7,832 nt of DNA, taken from Alphaproteobacteria bacterium (GTDB lineage Bacteria > Pseudomonadota > Alphaproteobacteria > Micropepsales > Micropepsaceae). This document shows, in pieces, positions 1 to 4,594 of the stretch. Below the pieces are notes generated by a model. The model was given only the letters and a program-made list of their open reading frames with translations. It had not been told where the DNA came from and ran no database searches. Both the position numbers and the translations under genes were made by a program. The stretch covers positions 1-7,832 of the forward strand of contig JAGWSK010000206.1 of assembly GCA_028869355.1 (NCBI GenBank), given 5' to 3'. The stretch's first letter is position 1, and every line of letters starts with the position of its first letter.

Positions 1-131
1 CGGCAACATGCCGTCGCCGCCTGATATCGGGATGAAGCATCAGCGATGCTGAATTGGGTTTGACAACCAGCGCTGGAGAGGAAAACCAGAATCAGGATCG
101 CCGCCCGTGTGAGCAGCCTTTCCATGGTCAT
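1..131 (-). CDS. Partial predicted lipoprotein, N-terminal part only
   Basis: Read on the minus strand from an ATG at 125 (an in-frame alternative ATG lies at 131), the frame stays open for 41 codons to the left edge. The start is a classic export signal: a short basic n-region (MERLLTR), a hydrophobic stretch (AAILILVFL), then SSAGC, a lipobox-like site with C21 as the probable lipidated residue. The mature part begins CQTQFSIADASSRYQ and reaches a double cysteine (residues 40-41) at the edge. No strong ribosome-binding site is visible before either ATG. The family cannot be named from this fragment. A Cys-Cys pair soon after the lipobox also occurs in some periplasmic MalM-type proteins, but this is only a weak hint. 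A lipoprotein anchored in the inner or outer membrane is the inferred product; the rest lies outside the window. Confidence 0.6.
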   Translation of the reverse strand, partial: MTMERLLTRAAILILVFLSSAGCQTQFSIADASSRYQAATACC

Positions 132-211
132 GGATGCAATTCACGCCTGCACGCATGGAATTTTTGCACCTCACCCGATCGGATTTCAATATTCAGATGA
201 TTGCAGCGGCG

Positions 212-233
212 CCGGGCGTCATTTGGCGCCCGG
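212..233. other. GC-rich stem-loop downstream of the membrane-protein gene
   Basis: CCGGGCG (212-218) and CGCCCGG (227-233) form a perfect 7-bp stem with an 8-base loop. It starts 13 bases past the stop codon of the minus-strand membrane-protein gene, where a transcription terminator would be expected. No run of T follows on the minus strand, so a canonical intrinsic terminator is not shown. It could be a weak terminator or an RNA-stabilising 3' hairpin. Confidence 0.4.
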
Positions 234-246
234 GCCGATACCTTGG

Positions 247-909
247 TTACCGCATCAACATCCGGAGCATGCTTCCTGTCCACAGACCGGAACCAAATGT
301 GATGGCGCCCGCCAGCACGAGGAGGCCGATCTCACCGAACAGAAGCGGACTGAAATGCACCGTTGTCAGTGCGAGGATACCCAGCACGACGGCTGCTATG
401 CCGCACAGCACCTGGACCGACACGACACCGGAGGCAGAAGAGCGCGCCAGGCGGCGTTGGCCGTCAGACAATCCGCTCATCTGAAAGTGCAGATCACTCA
501 TTTCGAGAAGCATTCCCGATCTGAGGACCATGGCCGCTCCAGCGGCTATCACGGACACCGCAACCAGTGTCTCGGTGGCGATGCCGATAAGCGACAAAAT
601 GCCGAGCACGACAAGGCCGATTCCAGCGAGGAATTCCAGCGTTATTCCGCCCGTTTGCATGTTGCCGGCCGGACTCGCATCTACGGTCGCGCCCATGAAG
701 CGGCTGAATTCGGCGGCAATTGTGCTGCCTTCAGCGAGAAGCGCGATACCAAGAACGATCACCGCAATCGGAATCAACACCAACGAGGGTGTGGTTTCCG
801 CCAGGCTGATGATTGCCAGAACGCTTACGGCGATTCCGCCGACCGCTTCTGCAATGGAGCCGCCCGTCTCGATCCGGAGGGTGTCTCTTTCGTTATATGT
901 AATTGCCAT
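247..909 (-). CDS. Hydrophobic multi-pass membrane protein with three two-helix repeats
   Basis: A 220-residue product of unknown function, predicted to lie in the inner membrane. I place the start at 909 rather than at the upstream in-frame ATG at 933, because AAGGAG (minus strand, 917-922) sits seven bases before the 909 ATG and nothing similar precedes 933. Six hydrophobic segments are visible, at about residues 17-37, 44-64, 92-113, 114-133, 160-182 and 188-210. They fall into three similar pairs, each opening with a Gly-rich stretch and a core such as GIAVSVLAIISL, GIGLVVLGILSL or GIAAVVLGILAL. Charged residues lie mostly in the N-terminus and in the loops near 65-92 and 133-160. The pattern recalls the HdeD/DUF308 class of small repeat membrane proteins, but I cannot assign it firmly. 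It is read in the same direction as the aldehyde dehydrogenase but 180 bases further on, so co-transcription is uncertain. Confidence 0.75.
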   Translation of the reverse strand: MAITYNERDTLRIETGGSIAEAVGGIAVSVLAIISLAETTPSLVLIPIAVIVLGIALLAEGSTIAAEFSRFMGATVDASPAGNMQTGGITLEFLAGIGLVVLGILSLIGIATETLVAVSVIAAGAAMVLRSGMLLEMSDLHFQMSGLSDGQRRLARSSASGVVSVQVLCGIAAVVLGILALTTVHFSPLLFGEIGLLVLAGAITFGSGLWTGSMLRMLMR

Positions 910-916
910 TTTCAAG

Positions 917-924
917 CTCCTTCC
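917..924 (-). promoter_or_regulatory. Ribosome-binding site that fixes the membrane-protein start
   Basis: On the minus strand these bases read GGAAGGAG. The AAGGAG core ends seven bases before the ATG at 909. This is one of the best Shine-Dalgarno sequences in the window, and it favours the shorter 220-residue form over a start at 933. Confidence 0.75.
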
Positions 925-932
925 TGCCCGCA

Positions 933-961
933 TCGAGCGGATTCCAGCCCGAGCCGCTCGA
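933..961. repeat. 8-bp inverted repeat in the leader of the membrane-protein gene
   Basis: TCGAGCGG (933-940) is perfectly complementary to CCGCTCGA (954-961), with 13 bases between the arms. In the minus-strand mRNA it would fold into a hairpin ending eight bases before the ribosome-binding site at 917-924. It could modulate translation, bind a regulator as DNA, or be a residual 3' structure of the dehydrogenase transcript. There is no T-run, so it is not a standard terminator. Confidence 0.4.
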
Positions 962-1089
962 ACAACCCCGCATTATTGCAACGGAATTGTCACCTGCGCT
1001 GTTTCAACCGGCTCACGGGAAGGTGTTGGGCAAAGCGGAAACCGAACCGTGCCGAAACGTGTGCAGCGCCGGTTCCAGATTCGGAAGAG

Positions 1090-2568
1090 TTAGTCCTGGA
1101 ATGGATCGGCGGGGGCCGCGGTGTCGAAGTCGATCACGACGGTCTTGATCTCGGTGTAATGATGAATTGCCTCCATGCCGTTTTCGCGCCCGAGGCCACT
1201 CAGCTTGTAGCCCCCATAGGGAAGCATGGGATGGGTGGTCCGGAAGCTGTTGACGGTTACCAGGCCTGACTCCAGTGCTGCGGCGACCCGGTGCGCACGC
1301 GACACATCCCTGGTCCATAGTCCCGCAACCAGTCCGTATTCCACATCATTGGCGAGTGCGACGGCTTCTTCCTCGCTGTCGAACGGAATGACGGCAAGTA
1401 CCGGCCCGAAGATCTCCTCCTGTGCCAGGCGTGAACGGTTGTCGACATCGGCGAACACCGTCGGCTCGATGAAATAGCCGCGGTCAAAACCCGCGGGCCT
1501 GCCGCCGCCGGTGACAAGGCGCGCGCCGGCCTCTTTGCCGAGTTCGATATAGGACTGCGTCTTGGCGAGCTGTTCGGCCGAGGTCTGCGGACCGATATGC
1601 GTTTTGGGATCGAGCGGCATGCCGACGCGGATGCGTCCTGCGCGCGCGGCGATCCGGTCGAGAAATTGCGGATAGATCTTGCGTTGAACCAGAAGCCGCG
1701 AACCAAGCGAGCAGGACTGTCCGGTCGAGCGGAATGCGGATTGCGTCGCCACGATCAGCGCGCGTTCGATATCGGCATCCTCAAAGATGATATGCGGCGA
1801 CTTGCCGCCGCATTCGAAGGTGAGCCGCTTCAGGTTTACCGAAGCGTCCTGCATGATCCTGCGCGCCGTGGCGTGGCTGCCGGTGAACGAGATCTTGTTG
1901 ACTTCGCCGTGGCCCGCCAGCGCCGCGCCCGCAACATTTCCGTATCCGGGCACGACGTTGACGACGCCGGCAGGAAATCCTGCCTCCGCAGTCAGCTTTG
2001 CCAGCTCCATGGCGCTGACAGGGGTCTGCTCTGCGGGTTTGAGCACGACGGCATTGCCGGCGGCGAGCGCCGGGCCGAGCTTCCATGAATAAAGCAGCAT
2101 CGGCGAATTCCACGGCAAAATCGCTCCGACCACGCCGACCGGCTCGCGGCGCGTATAGGCCAGTGCCGAGGGCTTGATCGGGATTTGTTCGCCGGTGATC
2201 TTGTCGGCAGCTCCAGCGAAGAAAGTCAGCCACTCGACTGCGCGCTGCACCTCGCTGATGGTATCGCGGAGTGGCTTGCCGTTGTCGCGACTTTCGGTTT
2301 CCGCAAGTTTCGCGGCGTCGCGGCGCAGGAGCGAAGCAAGCTTGAACAGCAATTCGCCGCGCTGGGACGCGGTGATTTTGGTTTTCCACGGGCCGGCCAT
2401 TGCGGAGCGGGCGGCCGCCACGGCGAGGTCGATATCCTCGTCACCAGCTTCGGCCACTTCCGCCCAAACATTTTCCGTCGCAGGGTCGATCGAACGGATT
2501 ACTTTGCCGGAACGGGGCAGCACCCATTCGCCGCCAATATAGAGTCTTTCGTAATTTCGTTCGGTCAT
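1090..2568 (-). CDS. NAD(P)+-dependent aldehyde dehydrogenase
   Basis: A 492-residue cytoplasmic enzyme, the normal length for the classical ALDH superfamily, oxidising an aldehyde to a carboxylate with NAD(P)+. Family landmarks appear in order: PWN with N154 (oxyanion-hole Asn), LKPAE with K177 (cofactor binding), FTGS at 228-231, E252 in FECGGKSP (general base), C286 in TGQSCSLGSR (catalytic nucleophile), EEIFGPV at 384-390 (E385, cofactor ribose) and the C-terminal PYGGYKLSGLGREN. Nothing is missing, so it should be active. The ATG start agrees with the usual N-terminus (RLYIGGEW), although no good ribosome-binding site precedes it. It diverges from the split decarboxylase genes across 65 bases, so I infer that it oxidises the aldehyde they make. 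The true substrate is unknown. Sulfoacetaldehyde, phosphonoacetaldehyde or an arylacetaldehyde are possible; sequence alone does not choose. Confidence 0.95.
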   Translation of the reverse strand: MTERNYERLYIGGEWVLPRSGKVIRSIDPATENVWAEVAEAGDEDIDLAVAAARSAMAGPWKTKITASQRGELLFKLASLLRRDAAKLAETESRDNGKPLRDTISEVQRAVEWLTFFAGAADKITGEQIPIKPSALAYTRREPVGVVGAILPWNSPMLLYSWKLGPALAAGNAVVLKPAEQTPVSAMELAKLTAEAGFPAGVVNVVPGYGNVAGAALAGHGEVNKISFTGSHATARRIMQDASVNLKRLTFECGGKSPHIIFEDADIERALIVATQSAFRSTGQSCSLGSRLLVQRKIYPQFLDRIAARAGRIRVGMPLDPKTHIGPQTSAEQLAKTQSYIELGKEAGARLVTGGGRPAGFDRGYFIEPTVFADVDNRSRLAQEEIFGPVLAVIPFDSEEEAVALANDVEYGLVAGLWTRDVSRAHRVAAALESGLVTVNSFRTTHPMLPYGGYKLSGLGRENGMEAIHHYTEIKTVVIDFDTAAPADPFQD

Positions 2569-2633
2569 GGATGGACTTTACAGGACGGGCAGGGGAGAAG
2601 AAAATTCAGATGCTTCCCAACTGACCAATTCCC
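2569..2633. promoter_or_regulatory. Compact divergent intergenic region
   Basis: Only 65 bases separate the start codons of the minus-strand aldehyde dehydrogenase and the plus-strand decarboxylase alpha gene. Any promoters must overlap or lie inside the opposite gene, which suggests shared control. I see no convincing -35/-10 pair or long operator palindrome. The one clear signal is a purine-rich AGGGGAGAAG at 2591-2600 on the plus strand, twelve bases (from its GGAG core) before an ATG at 2610 that opens a four-codon frame ended by TGA at 2622. Confidence 0.4.
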
Positions 2634-3176
2634 GTGACTTCTGACGAACCGTGGCATGTCCCGATTATTCGCGCACTGAAGGACAACGACGTGCGGCTGG
2701 TGGTACATGTGCCCGATAACGTCCTACGTCCGCTGATTGAAGCAACTGCGGCCGACGATTTCTTCACCAGTTTTGCCGCAACCCGGGAAGAAGAAGCGGT
2801 CGGGATCATCTGCGGAGCAGCCATGGCGGGGCTGCGCGGGATTGTACTGATGCAGACCAGCGGGTTTGCCACTCTCGCCAATGTGCTCGCGTCGCTGGCC
2901 GTCGCGGCGCAAATTCCGGCACTGCTGATGGTTTCGGAGCGCGGGACGCTCGGCGATTTCCAGGTTGCGCAGGCGGTCACCGCACGCGCCACGCGGCCTG
3001 TCCTGCAATCGCTCGGGATCGAGCATCATACGCTGACGCGATTGGACGAGGCGCATTTCATCACCAGCCGCGCCATCGTCCAGGCCTATAAGACGCAGGC
3101 GCCTGCGGCCCTGATTCTTTCACCATTGCTGACCCGCAATCTGCCGGGCCGGCCGAGCACGGGCGGGATGCCGTAA
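2634..3176 (+). CDS. Thiamine-diphosphate decarboxylase, alpha (PYR-type) subunit, ComD-like
   Basis: A 180-residue protein matching the N-terminal (pyrimidine-binding) half of TPP enzymes, in the stand-alone form seen in sulfopyruvate decarboxylase alpha and relatives of phosphonopyruvate decarboxylase. Visible landmarks: a VHVPDNVL segment (24-31) after the first helix, REEEAVGI at 51-58 carrying the Glu expected to activate the TPP aminopyrimidine ring, a Gly/Ala-rich helix (CGAAMAGLRG, 60-69), VLMQTSGFATLANVLASL (71-88) and LLMVSERG (97-104). With the beta subunit next door it should decarboxylate a 2-oxoacid in the cytoplasm, giving an aldehyde. The annotated start is GTG. It has no ribosome-binding site of its own, and an in-frame TGA lies four codons upstream (2622-2624), preceded by ATG at 2610 with a purine-rich site. 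The original start may therefore be 2610. Substrate is not determined. Confidence 0.85.
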   Translation: MTSDEPWHVPIIRALKDNDVRLVVHVPDNVLRPLIEATAADDFFTSFAATREEEAVGIICGAAMAGLRGIVLMQTSGFATLANVLASLAVAAQIPALLMVSERGTLGDFQVAQAVTARATRPVLQSLGIEHHTLTRLDEAHFITSRAIVQAYKTQAPAALILSPLLTRNLPGRPSTGGMP

Positions 3177-3787
3177 TGCAAGGCCGGCCATCCAATCTCA
3201 AACTGATGAACCGGTTCGACCTGACATGCCGTCTGGTGTCGCGCCTGACGCATGACGAGGCGGTGATCGGCGGCATCGGCAATTCCAATTTCGATTTGTG
3301 GAACGCGGGACCGCGGCCGCAGAATTTCTACATGCTGGGGAGCATGGGACTGGCGGTGCCGATCGGGCTCGGAGTGGCGCTGGCGCAACCGGAACGCAGG
3401 GTATTTGCGCTCGAAGGCGACGGCTCAATGCTGATGCAGTTGGGCGTGCTGACGACCATTGCCAATCGCGTGCCAAAGAATTTGGCGATCGTCGTTTGGG
3501 ACAATGCGATGTGCCAGATCACCGGATCGCAGCCGACAGCCTCGGCAGGTCTCGCCGACTTTGTCGCTATTGCGCACGGCGCCGGACTGGAAAACAGCGC
3601 CTGGGCCGCGGATGAACCGGAATTCGAGCGCCTCGTGGAGCACGCTCTGGCGCAGGACGGGCCGTGGTTCATCGCAGCGAAGATCGATGGGACCGCGCCG
3701 AAAGGTCAGACGCCGCGCGAACCTGTAATCATCAAGGATCGCTTCACCCGCGCCATGGCGGTAAAGCCGGGCGGCCCCGTCTTCTGA
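3176..3787 (+). CDS. Thiamine-diphosphate decarboxylase, beta (PP-type) subunit, ComE-like
   Basis: A 203-residue protein matching the C-terminal (diphosphate/Mg-binding) half of TPP decarboxylases. The TPP motif is clear: EGDGSMLMQLG begins at residue 80 (GDG 81-83) and ends with D109-N110, the usual spacing for the Mg2+ and diphosphate site. NFYMLGSMGLAVPIGLGVALA (from 50) and ITGSQPT (115-121) are hallmarks of the sulfopyruvate/phosphonopyruvate decarboxylase branch. The start ATG overlaps the alpha-subunit stop as TAATG, indicating translational coupling and an obligate two-subunit enzyme. An internal ATG at 3206 is possible but lacks a ribosome-binding site. Residue 113 is Cys where, from memory, relatives often have Tyr just before the TG motif; this may affect substrate choice. 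Acts with the alpha subunit in the cytoplasm. Specificity is unknown. Confidence 0.87.
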   Translation: MQGRPSNLKLMNRFDLTCRLVSRLTHDEAVIGGIGNSNFDLWNAGPRPQNFYMLGSMGLAVPIGLGVALAQPERRVFALEGDGSMLMQLGVLTTIANRVPKNLAIVVWDNAMCQITGSQPTASAGLADFVAIAHGAGLENSAWAADEPEFERLVEHALAQDGPWFIAAKIDGTAPKGQTPREPVIIKDRFTRAMAVKPGGPVF

Positions 3788-3805
3788 ACGCAGCTCATGG
3801 TGCCC

Positions 3806-3838
3806 TTGACTGGAATGACAAATTTGCCATATCAGCAA
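3806..3838 (+). promoter_or_regulatory. Putative promoter and operator of the toxin-antitoxin pair
   Basis: TTGACT (3806-3811) matches five of six -35 consensus bases. After 18 bases comes TATCAG (3830-3835), four of six -10 bases. TTGC (3824-3827) and GCAA (3835-3838) form a short inverted repeat over the -10 element, a plausible site for autorepression by the antitoxin. The predicted transcription start would fall at or next to the toxin ATG at 3841, which would make the mRNA leaderless. No regulator binding is demonstrated. Confidence 0.45.
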
Positions 3839-3840
3839 TA

Positions 3841-4254
3841 ATGCGGGGAAAAGGAAGACCGGATAACCCGAAGCCTTCGCAACAATCGGGTACTAAGTCA
3901 TCCGAACGGCCGCTGGTTTGGATTGGAAGCAGTAAAGACGATATCTCCCGCATGCCGAAGCCGGTGAAGGCGTCCTTCGGTTACCGCCTGCGGAGAATTC
4001 AGCGGGATTTACCTGTTGCGGATTGTAAGGCACTGCCGGAATTGGGCAGCGGCGTCTACGAATTAAGGGAGCCCTTCGACAGGAACGCTTATCGCGTTAT
4101 CTATGTCTTGAAGTTGAGGCGAGCTATTTACGTACTGCACGCGTTTATGAAGAAGTCAAAGTCGGGTATCGGATTGCCGCAAGCCGACGTGAGACTCATC
4201 AGGCTGCGTCTTCAACGCGCCCAAGCGGTCGATTCGGAGGATGAAAATGCGTAA
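3841..4254 (+). CDS. HigB/Gp49-like toxin of a type II toxin-antitoxin pair
   Basis: A 137-residue protein with the phage-derived Gp49-like fold of the RelE/ParE/HigB superfamily, expected to be a ribosome-associated mRNA endonuclease that slows growth when unopposed. Family signatures are WIGSSKDDISRMP (27-39), the YELREPFD segment (73-80), YRVIYVLKL (84-92) and YVLHAFMKKSKSGIG (97-111). The Lys-rich KKSKSG stretch is typical of this group. I choose the ATG at 3841; the frame is open further upstream to 3664, but there it overlaps the decarboxylase beta gene in another frame and encodes nothing family-like. About 20 residues (MRGKGRPDNP...) precede the expected domain start, longer than usual. 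No ribosome-binding site precedes the ATG. Base composition looks lower in GC than the neighbours (the 4081-4140 stretch is 27/60 G+C by hand count), which suggests acquisition. It overlaps the antitoxin start by eight bases. Confidence 0.85.
   Translation: MRGKGRPDNPKPSQQSGTKSSERPLVWIGSSKDDISRMPKPVKASFGYRLRRIQRDLPVADCKALPELGSGVYELREPFDRNAYRVIYVLKLRRAIYVLHAFMKKSKSGIGLPQADVRLIRLRLQRAQAVDSEDENA
4236..4240 (+). promoter_or_regulatory. Ribosome-binding site deciding the antitoxin start
   Basis: GGAGG lies directly against the ATG at 4241, leaving no spacer, but six bases before the next in-frame ATG at 4247. The second ATG therefore has the workable spacing. The site lies inside the toxin gene. 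Confidence 0.7.
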
Positions 4255-4576
4255 AAGCTTGGTGCAGCGCGGTAGCGGCGATGTTTTTCGGGATATTGGC
4301 TTTACGGCAGCCGAGGCGGCCGAACTATCGGCCAAGAGCGCGCTAATCGACGCGATCGCCGAGACAATGAAGCGGCGGAAGCTGACTCAAAAAGACGCGG
4401 CCGCCATGGCCGGCACCGACCAACCGACACTTTCCAAAGTGCTGAGGGGACGCATGGAGAGTCTGACCATTGATCGTCTGGCAAGTTGGCTGATTGCGCT
4501 CGGCGGCAGCGTTGAAATTCGCGTTCGGCCATACGATTCGCGCAAGAAGGCGAGGGACCTTATCGCACTCGCCTAA
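4247..4576 (+). CDS. XRE-family helix-turn-helix antitoxin, HigA-like
   Basis: A 109-residue DNA-binding protein expected to neutralise the toxin encoded just upstream and to repress the shared promoter. The helix-turn-helix is plain: AIAETMKRRKLTQKDAAAMAG then TDQPTLSKVLRGR (about 37-69), followed by the LTIDRLASWLIALGG helix (73-87) and a C-terminal SVEIRVRP strand (88-95). This architecture is the one usually paired with Gp49/HigB toxins, where toxin comes first. I prefer the ATG at 4247 over 4241 because of the spacing from GGAGG at 4236-4240. The ATGCGTAA overlap with the toxin stop implies coupled translation. The gene ends only 18 bases before the convergent stop of the solute-binding protein gene, with no clear terminator between them. 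Confidence 0.85.
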   Translation: MRKSLVQRGSGDVFRDIGFTAAEAAELSAKSALIDAIAETMKRRKLTQKDAAAMAGTDQPTLSKVLRGRMESLTIDRLASWLIALGGSVEIRVRPYDSRKKARDLIALA

Positions 4577-4594
4577 TCCTGCGCGGCCCGATGC

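Noticed and set aside
212..233. Stem-loop as a canonical Rho-independent terminator
   Set aside because: The stem is good but no T-run follows on either strand, so it is listed only as a stem-loop.
1030..1089. GGAAC followed by CGTT on the minus strand, resembling an EcfG general-stress promoter upstream of the membrane-protein gene
   Set aside because: The spacing is about 12 bases, not the 16-17 that such promoters need.
109..1269. Long plus-strand open frame of 386 codons opposite the membrane-protein and aldehyde dehydrogenase genes
   Set aside because: Its product is rich in His, Arg, Asp and Cys with no recognisable domain, and it lies antisense to two well-supported genes. It fits a GC-driven shadow frame.
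3664..3840. Upstream extension of the toxin frame
   Set aside because: It overlaps the decarboxylase beta gene in a different frame and its translation resembles no toxin N-terminus. The domain is fully covered from 3841.
4241..4243. ATG at 4241 as the antitoxin start
   Set aside because: GGAGG abuts it with no spacer, while the ATG at 4247 has a normal six-base gap.
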